Part shown: positions 39,413-49,696 of the stretch, piece by piece | Position numbering within the stretch: position 1 is the first letter of the stretch | Layout of the letters: every line of letters starts with the position of its first letter | Assembly (NCBI GenBank): GCA_039105265.1 | Contig: JAPFFF010000001.1 | Coordinates: 3,844,001-3,908,000, forward strand | DNA: 64,000 nt | Direction of reading: 5' to 3' | From: Tritrichomonas musculus | Taxonomy: Eukaryota > Parabasalia > Tritrichomonadida > Tritrichomonadidae | Program-made: the position numbers and the translations under genes | The notes under the pieces: model-generated | Told to the model about the DNA's origin: nothing | Database searches by the model: none | The model's input: the letters and a program-made list of their open reading frames with translations, nothing else

Positions 39413-42400
39413 TCATTCATTAACAATTTTTGCCACTGATTGCGGATTAGCATCAGGATTTGTCTGAGGTGTCATACATTGAACACACGTGATAGATGTC
39501 TTGAGGGCACTTATTTCTTTAGTTATGCATTTCTGGCAGAAGAATCTTCCGCACTTCATGCACACGAATGCGTTCTTCTTTATATCAGCGTGACAAGCTG
39601 CACATTCAGTTGCATAAGTCTCCTTTTTGAGAGGTATACAAGACACGCTATTTCCACTTCCGCTTCCACCGCTAATTGAGCTAATCGCTCCAGTTATTGA
39701 ACCTCCAGTTGACCCGATGGCGGCGGATATGAAAGGGATAGAAGTTGTCTTACTTTTGAAGCCAACAACCTGAGAAGCATTTGACTTGTTAACGTCAATA
39801 ACGACGAATCCGTCGTCATTTTCATGCAATTTCAATTCTTTCTGTTGCTGGTCGATTGAACTTTCCAAATTTTCTTCTTGTTGTTGATGCTTTTGCGCTT
39901 TAGACAATCTTTTCTTTTTCTCTCTAATTCGAGAGGCGACACGAATTGCATTGATCATATTAACTGAGAAGCCGCCACCAATATTCTGGCATTCACAGCT
40001 GAACACTTCATTCTTTGTTCCAGCGATCATTCTTTGTGAATTCGATGAAAGTGCAACAGAAATGATTGGCTCTTCAGAAAGCTTTACCCATCCAATTCGC
40101 TGCAATTTGTTCTGTCTATAAGAAACTTTCCAGAACGATACACGACCGTTACTGTGGCCCGTTGCTAAGAAACGACCAGTGAAATATTGAGGAAGTTTAG
40201 AAGTCGTTATGCAAGTGATTGGATAATCATTTATCTTCCTTTGAATCAATACTTCGCCACTGATTGTAATCACGGCAATTTGGTTGTCACCAACGGCGAA
40301 TAAGAGTGCCGCTGGATCGTCAAGCTCGACTTTTCTGACCATGAAATCGAGTGTGATTGAAGGCATGTTCGAATAAAGGCCGATATCAAATTGAATGACT
40401 CGATTTCGACTGGCTGCGAAGGCAATGAAATGCTCAGATGAAATACAAACAGACACAATGTCATGAACTTTTTCAATGTAACTTTCAGGCGGCTTGAATG
40501 GAATCCTAAACGTGCAAGAAGAAGACAGAACTGAATCACTTGAACTATTTCGGCCCAAACTAATATTTTCTTCATTTTCTTCTTCATCTTCTTCGTTCTC
40601 TTCAGCGTATTCTTCATTGTAGGCGCTGAAAACATGAAGAAGTTTCGGATATCGTGCTTCGCCTTTGACATACGTCATCTTGTAAAGCATCAGTGAACCG
40701 TCACGAAGCGCAATGAGCAAGTAGAAGCCATCTGATGAGAAAGCTGCTGCTGACGCTGTCATAAACATGTCATTGTCAGACAATTTGTAGCTCTCGCTTT
40801 GATTCTTGTTTGTGAGCATTACAGCATTGTCTTCTACGTACAGAAACTGGCCCGTTTGCGGAACAAACGCTGAGATTTTGTGATTGCTTGTTAAGACAAC
40901 ATTCGTGTTATCGCAGTAACATGAATAAGGAGGCATTAAGAAGGACTCGCTTCTTAATCTTTGCCAATTAGAAGTCAAGCTCATTTGAGCATTAGAAATC
41001 ATTTCTCCAAACATCATCAAAGAAGAATTACCATCAGCAACAACAGCAGGAACAGGAACAGAAGATTGTTGTTGTTGTTGTTGTTGTTGATTGTTTTCTA
41101 GATCATTAAGATTGTTTTGCGATGATGATGAAGATGTTGTTGTTACTGATGAATTACTATTTTGCGTTGCTGATGATTCTTCTTGTGTATGAAAAGCAGA
41201 AGCTGGCGGTGCAGGCAATATTGTTGTTATTGATTCAAGCGAAGAAGCAACAGACGGTGCAATTATTGGAGATGACAAAATCCTCCAATATTTTGAATAC
41301 TTTATTTGAGGATGCGCCTTATTCATCACCTGTTGTGGACACTGACCGAAGTTGATGATTGATATGATTGAAGCTTCTCTAGACACGTCATCTTCAAGCG
41401 ATTCAAGGTCGCCATCTTCAGTTCCACTAATGTCACGATGCTTACGAACAGGTGCGTAACAAAGAGGATGGAACAAGTTCTTTGCATCTCTCGCATTTTG
41501 GCCACGACTTTTATCACCGAAAATCAAATCAATCCAATGATTGATGTTCTTTTGTACATAGTCAGATTGCATCAGTTTCAAGAGGATGTCGGACATCTCA
41601 CGCGCATTATTCGCCCAATTAGGCAATTTAACAGATTCGATGGAAATTCCATCATCATTTGTTGTCAATGGAAGATTTGATATATTATCAAATATCTCGG
41701 GAACTAAGAAGAATTGAGGAATGACTTCTTTAAGATCAGTTGGACTGTTATAAGCAGCAGACATCCAAGAATCACTAAGATTATAAAAGACACGATTCGG
41801 ATGATCCCAACCTTTATTTAATTCAATTGAAAAGAATGTGAAAGGATCAACACGAAACGTGAAATAAAGAACAACTCCATAATGCATGTAATGCGTGCCA
41901 TAATAATATTGATTGTTTGTATCTTTATAGAATTCATTGAACCTTTCAGATCTTTTCTTTCCAATTTGTCCCATTGGAAGACTCAAATCTCTAAAGTTTG
42001 AATTCTTAGGTTGTTCATTATTATTATCATTATAAAGATTCAAAATGGAAGAATCAAAGTCACTTATAATCCAAGGAAAAACAGGATATTGTGTCATGTC
42101 ACATGTCGGCCTTTTACCAAATCGATTCAAGATACACAAGTATGTAAAAGTGTCAATCTCTCCGTTTTGCCACTTGTTTGTAACTTCTTTATTCGACAGT
42201 TGAAGATACCTGGCCGAATTGATCGTCGAAAGAACAGTGTGTATCGCAGATGTCGGTGGTGCTGAATCAAAGAATGATGAAGAATGTCTCTTTAATATTG
42301 GGAAAAGATAATCATAATCAGACTTCTTAAAATTCAAGACAAAATTAAATCCACGAACAAAATTCAATGCAATTGAATAAGGTTTGTGAATCCAGATGTG

Positions 42401-45400
42401 CGGATAAGCACCAATGATATCTTCAAGCGGCCATTCAATAATAGGATGTCCTTGATACAATGAAAAACGACCAAAATGCTTCGTCATTATACTTTGAAGA
42501 TAAAAGAAATAAGCAAGAGATTGACTAGGCTCAACGAAAGTGAATCCATTATTTTTATTATCTTCATCAATCTTGAAACCTTCAGCGAAATACATGCAAT
42601 TTTCACATAAGAAAAGGCAGCCATTTAAAGTTTCAATTCCATATAAAAGCGAACAATTACATGTATATTGGAAACTGCAACCTTTGTTAATTAATAATGA
42701 TAATAACGTGAGATTTTGATATGGTTGAATGGGAAGCGATTGAGTAAACATCGCGTGTATTTGATATGGAGAATATCTTAATAAGAAAGGAAGCTGTGTC
42801 GAGGAATATGAAAATAATTCGCGAATGGCCGATGAATAATTAATATCATCAAAAACAGGCAATGTTGACGCATCTTCCGGGAATAATTCACGATAGTTTC
42901 CATCTGGAAATGAAGGAATATTGTAGCCAAGAGGAGAAACTTCAAGTCTTCTTGATGGATAAATGGGATCAGTTAAAATCGTGATTGATTTTCTCTTTCT
43001 TCCATCTTTCTTCTTATTAAAATTGATTGGAAAAACAGTAGATATGTAATTCTCTCTTCTTCTAATAAAGAATAAATTCATAAAAATGAAATATTCTCTG
43101 AAAATTTGTCTCAAACATCCAGCTTTAGCTTTATCGCATGTAACTTTCTTGGATCGATCAATAATGATTCCATTTGAATGACGAATAAATTCAACTGAAA
43201 CGTCATTTCTTGTTTTCATTAAAGAATCAATTTCAGTTGCCATTTCATTCAAGACTTGTTGATGATAAGAATTCATTGTATTCTGCAACAGTTTCTCTAA
43301 TGGAAGATATTTATCAGACTTTTCTTTCTTTAATTTATTGACACCATCAGCACCATTCTTCTCAAAGAAATTCATAAATGAAATTAGTGTAGAATACTCA
43401 ATAATATCATTTTGTGAATTTTGATTACTTCCAATTAACTTGGATTGTTGTGCATAAGTTTTGTTCCATTGGATTTGGAATTGATCAATAGATTTAATAA
43501 CTGATATAAAATAAGACCAAAGTTGATAAAAAGCAGGAAGAATATTAATATGTTGAATGATTTTTGCAACAAAAGTTAAACATAAATCAAAATTCATTAC
43601 AAATGATTGCGTTACTACAATGTTTCTATTAGAAATAACTAAATTCATCAATTTAGGAACATCATTTATTGGAATTAAATCCAATCCAAATATAATTGCA
43701 TTATAAAATGAAATCGGTAACTGTAAATTATACAAATTTGATGAATTTGCATTTGATGATGAATTAGAATCACTGAAAAAACATTGATTAACAATCCTAA
43801 AGATTTGATGAATAACATTAACATATTGATTAGTGTACCATCCTTCTAATGCGCGTTTGCAAGCAATGTCGATCAATTGTTGATGAAAGATTTTCTGATG
43901 TTCACAAAGATTTAATGAACAAACTGTAATTTTATGCACCAAAATCATCATTAAATCATTCGGAAAGATTGACATTGTGTTAAATATAGTATGAAATAAT
44001 GATGGACAATGAACAACAAATGTTGAAAGTAGACGAATTAAAATATCAGTCAATGGATGCTCTTTAACAGGAAGAAAATCTGGATCTAATCCAAAATTAA
44101 CAATAATATTATTAATAAATTCAACCCAATCTTTTGCTACATAAGTTACATTTGAGTCAAATATTTCTTTAAATATTTTATGGTGTCTTTTATTATGAAG
44201 ATGATATTTAGCAACACCATTTAAACAAAATTCTTTAGGAGAAACAAATTCAACATATTTATAAACTTGTTCAAGCATTTCATTATAAACTTTTGAATTC
44301 TGATTTTGATTACTATTTTTAGATGAATTAAATGGAAATGAAACAGGTTGAAATGTGAATGGCTTTCCATATATTTTTGGATATTCTTGTCCCCTTCGAA
44401 CGATGTATTCAAGAATATCTTTAGATGCAAATGCAAGTGGATAAGGCGGAAAAGATGACATTTTATCAAACGGTTGGCCAAATGTCATTAATTGAAGAAC
44501 CCAAAACTTTAATGTTCTAGTAACAATTTTTTCTGGAATTGAAGGAATAATTAAAATCATTTGTTCAGAAAGAAGAGCAGCAAAACGAATCCAAAAAGAA
44601 TCTTCACTCATTCTAAAACATGCACAAGATAATAATGTAAACATCTTGAAAAATGGCACAAATAAATTCATATCAAAATGATTTAAATTAATATTATGAA
44701 GATCATCAACATTTAATGAATTTGTGCAAATCGAAATGGCAGAAAACCAAGATTCAGGCATGAAAACATTATATAACAAACTATCAAAAATTTCATTATA
44801 ATCAAGCGATTCAAGATGATAATTTGGACCAAAATTTTCATTATTCATTGAAAATATTGAATAATTCTGTTGAACTGAGCCAACATGAATTGAATTATTC
44901 ATATTTTGAGAGGTTCTTGAAGATCTTCCTTGATTTTGTTGTTGATAAATTGTCTTCAAATTTTGTTCAGCTAAAGTTCGAACCAATTTTGAACTCATTG
45001 CTGAAGGCAGGACTGTTAAAAGGAGATAATAATTAAAACCTTTAATTCTTAAATTAGAAATCAAGTTCAAAATTAATAAAATATTATTATCATCTTCATC
45101 AAAAGAATAAGGTTCAGAATTAACAGTCATCGCAATTGCCATTTTTGGATAACTTGTTAATAAGAAGAAAAGAAGAGAAGTATCAGGTGCCAATTTCATG
45201 ATAAAGTCAAGAATTGATTCATTCAAACTATGATCAAATTCAGGTATAGATAACAAAGAGAATAAATAAAGAGTGAATGAATATCTTGACATATCATCAA
45301 TGATTGGATATCTTGCATTTAATTCGAAGAATTTCGATATGAATACAACTGCATGATTAGAAAACATCAAAGAATAATCAAAAGCAAAAATAAAGAATGA

Positions 45401-48400
45401 ATTCCAATCATAACCAACATTTTTATCTGCATAAAGACGCGTCTTGTCTTTATTAATGATGTTTAATCGACTGTTTCTTTCGTAACATTCAATTATCATG
45501 TCAATTGTATCATCAGTTAAAATATTTGGTGCCATGTGAAACAAAGTAGAAATAGCAAATGAAAAACTATCATTTGATTGCTTGAAAATTTTATTTTTCT
45601 TCAAGTAACAAAGCGATTTCAATAAATAATTTGCATTTTCATAGTCATTTTTATGCACAAATTCAATTGCTCTTCTAACAATGAATGCCGGTCTTGATTT
45701 AACATTTTGAATATAATTTAATAAGGAATAAATTGAAACAGGCCTTTCTTTTCGATTTAAACTTCCTCCGTTAATAATGTTTGCATAATGAACAGATGTT
45801 CTTATGTATTTTGTTGTTTCGCTTTCTTTTGGATCTTCAAACATTTCTTGATAATCTTCTCCTCCAAATAAAGGAGCAGACATTGTTGCTGACTTTCGAA
45901 TGGTTTCAAATGGCTGGCTTTTATTATTGGCATTTATGTTAAGCTGATCAGTTGACAATGTCGATGAGACACCTGATGAATAAATGCGATTTAATACATC
46001 AGTTGTAACTGGTTCTGAAAAGAATCTAATTGTTCCTCCAATGAACCAAGTTGAATGACATTTCTTGCCTCCAAAAGAAATGTTTGATTTACTGTTTCCA
46101 GCTGGTGTGAATCCATTCTTACTTTGCAACTTATAAACTAGTTTCATGTCCAAATAAATGTTGATTGTTGTTGGCGATTGCTGATCAGAAGTGGCTGCAA
46201 AAAAGATCCATTTACTAATTTCAAAAGTAGAAATAACATTGTTTTCATATAGGATCTCGTAATTTCCAAGGAAAAGTTTAATGGATGAATTAATGGTCAA
46301 AAAGCTGGTCAAATCAGAGGAAACTTCAGCTGCTTGAAACCAGAAACAAAATGATTTTATATGTTGAAAAGTAAAGCCGGGTGTTGCTAAAAATGGAGAC
46401 GTTGATGTTTGCGAAGATGGCGAAATATCAAATGAACAATTAAAAGTCTTTTTAAACTCAAAAAGAGGAGGAAGTTTTGTCAATTTTGTGCAAGTTTGAT
46501 AGAAAATTTTGGGATAATCAAGCAACATTTCTAAATGTTCAAGTCGGGCATATTGACTGGCTATATTGATAATAGAAGGAAACTCTGAAATTGGCCTCCC
46601 TGAATCTCTTAGCCATGCTGTAAGTCCAACTCGGCCGCAAATCCAAAGATCATATCTAGATGTGAAAACATAATCATCACAATGACCAAGAATTGAGGGA
46701 AAACAAAGAGTGGCTTGTGGAAAAGCTGTACTTGCTTGCTTTTCTTGATCTATGCGTGATTTAGAATGATGCTTGGAATTGTGGCTTTTCTTCTTCGCTT
46801 TATTGTCAGTTAAATCAAATTTTACTTTGCGTTCTGACATTGAAGCTTTGGCTTCTGCAGTTGTTGATGACGAAGTGGCAGTCACTGCTGATGAAAACTC
46901 GGATTTGTTTCCGGTTGGAATGCTGTTGTCATCATATGAAGAAGTCTTGGATAGGAGATTGAAAAGTGGATCTTGCTTATTATTATTAAGAATCGTGTTA
47001 TGAGCAGTAAAGGAACTCGAATATGCTCGAAGTGATGCTCCCGAGTTGGTGGTGGAATTTTGATCACTTAAATTATTGCCTTCCGTGAAGCCATCATTTA
47101 AATCAGAAATTGTTAATTTGGACATCGATGAGCTTTCAAATGGCTTAAAACTTGGCTGATCGTAGCTTTGTTCACCGTTTCCATCAAAATCTTCGTTAAT
47201 TGGAATTTCTTTGGACTGATCCTCATCAAGGAATGATAAAAATGAATGCTGCCTTGAATCATTATCAACTTTTTCAGAAGAACCAAAACTAATATTATTA
47301 TCGTTAGCATTAAAACTATTACCTTCATTACCATTAAGACCAAAATTATTATTATTAATTAAACTATTACTATTACTCTCATTTATATTAAACTTAGCAT
47401 TATCATTTGTATCAAAACCATTGTTGTCTTTAATAGTATTATTATTATCATTGGATTTGCTGATATCATTGCTAGTTGGTTGGGCTTCATTTCCTTTTGT
47501 TTCTGATAGATTGATGTTTGCTGTTTTTTCAGTTTGTTGAAGTCCAAGAGCAAAGCGAAGTAGTTGATGCTTGTCCATTCCCATGAAATTTTTTTCTTTT
47601 AATTTGACATAAACTGCAGCATCTAATGAAGGTATATAAATATGGTTGGTTAGGGCAGAAATAAAGTCCAAAATTACATTTCCAGTAATTCCGAATTTTG
47701 TATGATAGTCAAATACACGAAGGAAAATTTCTTGAAGAATACATTCCGCTCTAAATGAATAAGAATCTTTTAATGTCTTCGTCAATATTCTTAGCAAGCC
47801 AGAAACATCATACGGTTCATTAAATCTCTTTTTGCTCAGTGTTTTTTGATCTTTAAAAGCCAAATCTGAACTTGAAATGGAAGATGATATAGACTTTGTT
47901 TCAATTTCTTTTGTTGGAATTGCAGTTCCACTATCACTAAAATCATATTTCAATGAAGCAATTTCTTCGATTGTTTCAAAAATGGTTTTGGTGAAAATAT
48001 AACCTTTTTTCGTTACAATAATGTTACTTAGGCATGATTCAGCTCCACCAACATCACGATAGTAGGGAAATGATACAATAAGTAATTTCATAATTTGTTC
48101 AAGTTGATCTTTTTTAAGTGGCTCTTCAAAATGTTGTGCAAAAAAGGCAAAAAGATGGCCATAACGATTAGCAATTTCAGAAAAAAGTTCAGGCGTTAAT
48201 TTTTGGAAGATTGAGATGTAAAGAGCAGGTACAAATGGTGCAACCTCTGCTTGATACTCAAGAAATAAAGATATGTATTTGGTCATATCTATTTTTAATA
48301 GTAAATCAATTGTCATAAATCGTTGCAAAAATGGAATTAGTGGGGAAATATCAAAATTGGCTTGTATGTTTAAATCAAGACAAATTGTTGAAAGTGTGTA

Positions 48401-49555
48401 AACGCTCTCTGGATCATCTATTGGAATAGCATTAGCTATCATCGCAATCTGATCTGTTGTGAATGGCATATTATCTTTTGTAATATACCTGAGAATGTTC
48501 ACAATTCCTTCCAATGCTCTATGCCTAAGTGGAACTTTGCATTCCATTGAAGAAATAATATTGATAGTCATATCGAGTGATGGTATTTTTACGGATGATG
48601 TACTTCCTCCATCAGTAGGAGAATTACGATTGAATGATGAAAATGGAATTAACGTCGTAAAGAATTCGAGATATGAGATCAAATTAGGATCATTGTCTTG
48701 ATGCTGTATAATAAATAAATAAATCGACTGAAAGAAAAGGTTTTCATCAAGTTTTTGAATAAAAAGCTTGGGATTAAATGCAACAATTTCTTGAATAATC
48801 GTAAAAATAAAATTGGCAGAGTTTAATGATAAAGATGCGAAGCTAGCAGAAACTGCAGCAATTAAATCGGTTATATGAGATAAAAAATCTGGAAGTGCAA
48901 AAAATTCTAAATATTTTTGAAAAAGTAAAAAAACTTCTAGAATAAGTGGGTTTTCTGGTTCTGCGACATAAGTAAACCACGCAGAAAGAATTCCATCGCA
49001 TTTAATAAACTCTGATCGTAAATCTGAAGCTTCAAAAAATGTTTTAAAAATCTTTGAAAATAATGAAGCTCTTTCTTTTGGAATATCACGAGTGTTCAAA
49101 ATGACAACTAGTAGCTGAGACATTGAATCAATGCATTCTGAAACTAAGCATGAGCTAATTAAAGAATTTAAAAAATCAATTAAAAGATTCAAATTTTCAA
49201 GAGATGCTTCTTTTGAAATGTAAATCATACATCGATTGCAGCATTTCAAAAAATTGCTTACAACATCTCTCAGTTCTATAAGCTGACGCGCAGTTGTCGA
49301 GTTGACCATAGATAAAATTTCATTGAAAAATGGAATTGCACGAAGAACAATATCAAATTGTTCTGCTTGTGATATCTCATTGTCATTAGTTTGATTAAGA
49401 GTGCATGAAACGGCTTCAATCATAGATAAAATAACATCTCTCTGACTCATTTGTTGAAATCTATTTTTTTTTTTTCTTGCAAAAATTTGAATAATTTTTA
49501 CACAAATTGGGATTGAATTCAATTCTCTATCATATGAAAGGTTTGATGGAAACAA
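39413..49555 (-). CDS. Giant BEACH-domain protein with WD40 and C-terminal zinc finger, 3380 aa
   Basis: One frame of 10.1 kb. Residues 1-1000 are helical (HEAT/ARM-like) with an Asn-rich insertion near 710-830; about 1025-1200 form a concanavalin-like domain (ISFGGKKCHSTWFIGGTIRFF); 2300-2440 match the PH-BEACH region (EWPLEDIIGAYPHIW); 2455-2715 are the BEACH domain (TNKWQNGEIDTFTYL, YPVFPWIISDF, LSLPMGQIGKKR, YGTHYMHYGVVLYF, FHPLCYAP); 2870-3190 hold WD40 repeats (FTGRFLATGHSNGRVSFWKV); and 3312-3362 carry paired CxxC motifs (CAACHADI, CMKCGRFFCQKC, CVQC) of a FYVE-like zinc finger. The order matches WDFY3/ALFY and LYST-like proteins, which act in lysosome-related traffic and autophagy. 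The ATG at 49450 (MSQRDVIL) may be the true start, as the 35 residues before it are atypical. Confidence 0.93.
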   Translation of the reverse strand: MFPSNLSYDRELNSIPICVKIIQIFARKKKNRFQQMSQRDVILSMIEAVSCTLNQTNDNEISQAEQFDIVLRAIPFFNEILSMVNSTTARQLIELRDVVSNFLKCCNRCMIYISKEASLENLNLLIDFLNSLISSCLVSECIDSMSQLLVVILNTRDIPKERASLFSKIFKTFFEASDLRSEFIKCDGILSAWFTYVAEPENPLILEVFLLFQKYLEFFALPDFLSHITDLIAAVSASFASLSLNSANFIFTIIQEIVAFNPKLFIQKLDENLFFQSIYLFIIQHQDNDPNLISYLEFFTTLIPFSSFNRNSPTDGGSTSSVKIPSLDMTINIISSMECKVPLRHRALEGIVNILRYITKDNMPFTTDQIAMIANAIPIDDPESVYTLSTICLDLNIQANFDISPLIPFLQRFMTIDLLLKIDMTKYISLFLEYQAEVAPFVPALYISIFQKLTPELFSEIANRYGHLFAFFAQHFEEPLKKDQLEQIMKLLIVSFPYYRDVGGAESCLSNIIVTKKGYIFTKTIFETIEEIASLKYDFSDSGTAIPTKEIETKSISSSISSSDLAFKDQKTLSKKRFNEPYDVSGLLRILTKTLKDSYSFRAECILQEIFLRVFDYHTKFGITGNVILDFISALTNHIYIPSLDAAVYVKLKEKNFMGMDKHQLLRFALGLQQTEKTANINLSETKGNEAQPTSNDISKSNDNNNTIKDNNGFDTNDNAKFNINESNSNSLINNNNFGLNGNEGNSFNANDNNISFGSSEKVDNDSRQHSFLSFLDEDQSKEIPINEDFDGNGEQSYDQPSFKPFESSSMSKLTISDLNDGFTEGNNLSDQNSTTNSGASLRAYSSSFTAHNTILNNNKQDPLFNLLSKTSSYDDNSIPTGNKSEFSSAVTATSSSTTAEAKASMSERKVKFDLTDNKAKKKSHNSKHHSKSRIDQEKQASTAFPQATLCFPSILGHCDDYVFTSRYDLWICGRVGLTAWLRDSGRPISEFPSIINIASQYARLEHLEMLLDYPKIFYQTCTKLTKLPPLFEFKKTFNCSFDISPSSQTSTSPFLATPGFTFQHIKSFCFWFQAAEVSSDLTSFLTINSSIKLFLGNYEILYENNVISTFEISKWIFFAATSDQQSPTTINIYLDMKLVYKLQSKNGFTPAGNSKSNISFGGKKCHSTWFIGGTIRFFSEPVTTDVLNRIYSSGVSSTLSTDQLNINANNKSQPFETIRKSATMSAPLFGGEDYQEMFEDPKESETTKYIRTSVHYANIINGGSLNRKERPVSIYSLLNYIQNVKSRPAFIVRRAIEFVHKNDYENANYLLKSLCYLKKNKIFKQSNDSFSFAISTLFHMAPNILTDDTIDMIIECYERNSRLNIINKDKTRLYADKNVGYDWNSFFIFAFDYSLMFSNHAVVFISKFFELNARYPIIDDMSRYSFTLYLFSLLSIPEFDHSLNESILDFIMKLAPDTSLLFFLLTSYPKMAIAMTVNSEPYSFDEDDNNILLILNLISNLRIKGFNYYLLLTVLPSAMSSKLVRTLAEQNLKTIYQQQNQGRSSRTSQNMNNSIHVGSVQQNYSIFSMNNENFGPNYHLESLDYNEIFDSLLYNVFMPESWFSAISICTNSLNVDDLHNINLNHFDMNLFVPFFKMFTLLSCACFRMSEDSFWIRFAALLSEQMILIIPSIPEKIVTRTLKFWVLQLMTFGQPFDKMSSFPPYPLAFASKDILEYIVRRGQEYPKIYGKPFTFQPVSFPFNSSKNSNQNQNSKVYNEMLEQVYKYVEFVSPKEFCLNGVAKYHLHNKRHHKIFKEIFDSNVTYVAKDWVEFINNIIVNFGLDPDFLPVKEHPLTDILIRLLSTFVVHCPSLFHTIFNTMSIFPNDLMMILVHKITVCSLNLCEHQKIFHQQLIDIACKRALEGWYTNQYVNVIHQIFRIVNQCFFSDSNSSSNANSSNLYNLQLPISFYNAIIFGLDLIPINDVPKLMNLVISNRNIVVTQSFVMNFDLCLTFVAKIIQHINILPAFYQLWSYFISVIKSIDQFQIQWNKTYAQQSKLIGSNQNSQNDIIEYSTLISFMNFFEKNGADGVNKLKKEKSDKYLPLEKLLQNTMNSYHQQVLNEMATEIDSLMKTRNDVSVEFIRHSNGIIIDRSKKVTCDKAKAGCLRQIFREYFIFMNLFFIRRRENYISTVFPINFNKKKDGRKRKSITILTDPIYPSRRLEVSPLGYNIPSFPDGNYRELFPEDASTLPVFDDINYSSAIRELFSYSSTQLPFLLRYSPYQIHAMFTQSLPIQPYQNLTLLSLLINKGCSFQYTCNCSLLYGIETLNGCLFLCENCMYFAEGFKIDEDNKNNGFTFVEPSQSLAYFFYLQSIMTKHFGRFSLYQGHPIIEWPLEDIIGAYPHIWIHKPYSIALNFVRGFNFVLNFKKSDYDYLFPILKRHSSSFFDSAPPTSAIHTVLSTINSARYLQLSNKEVTNKWQNGEIDTFTYLCILNRFGKRPTCDMTQYPVFPWIISDFDSSILNLYNDNNNEQPKNSNFRDLSLPMGQIGKKRSERFNEFYKDTNNQYYYGTHYMHYGVVLYFTFRVDPFTFFSIELNKGWDHPNRVFYNLSDSWMSAAYNSPTDLKEVIPQFFLVPEIFDNISNLPLTTNDDGISIESVKLPNWANNAREMSDILLKLMQSDYVQKNINHWIDLIFGDKSRGQNARDAKNLFHPLCYAPVRKHRDISGTEDGDLESLEDDVSREASIISIINFGQCPQQVMNKAHPQIKYSKYWRILSSPIIAPSVASSLESITTILPAPPASAFHTQEESSATQNSNSSVTTTSSSSSQNNLNDLENNQQQQQQQQSSVPVPAVVADGNSSLMMFGEMISNAQMSLTSNWQRLRSESFLMPPYSCYCDNTNVVLTSNHKISAFVPQTGQFLYVEDNAVMLTNKNQSESYKLSDNDMFMTASAAAFSSDGFYLLIALRDGSLMLYKMTYVKGEARYPKLLHVFSAYNEEYAEENEEDEEENEENISLGRNSSSDSVLSSSCTFRIPFKPPESYIEKVHDIVSVCISSEHFIAFAASRNRVIQFDIGLYSNMPSITLDFMVRKVELDDPAALLFAVGDNQIAVITISGEVLIQRKINDYPITCITTSKLPQYFTGRFLATGHSNGRVSFWKVSYRQNKLQRIGWVKLSEEPIISVALSSNSQRMIAGTKNEVFSCECQNIGGGFSVNMINAIRVASRIREKKKRLSKAQKHQQQEENLESSIDQQQKELKLHENDDGFVVIDVNKSNASQVVGFKSKTTSIPFISAAIGSTGGSITGAISSISGGSGSGNSVSCIPLKKETYATECAACHADIKKNAFVCMKCGRFFCQKCITKEISALKTSITCVQCMTPQTNPDANPQSVAKIVNE

Positions 49556-49696
49556 TCATTATGCTTTTACAAATAAATTATTTGATTCAATTGATTTTTG
49601 ATTGAAATATATTTAAACTATTATTTTATTTTTCTTTTTATATAAAAAGAAATTTTAATTTGAATTAATTGAGTAAAAATACGTTTATTCAATGAT

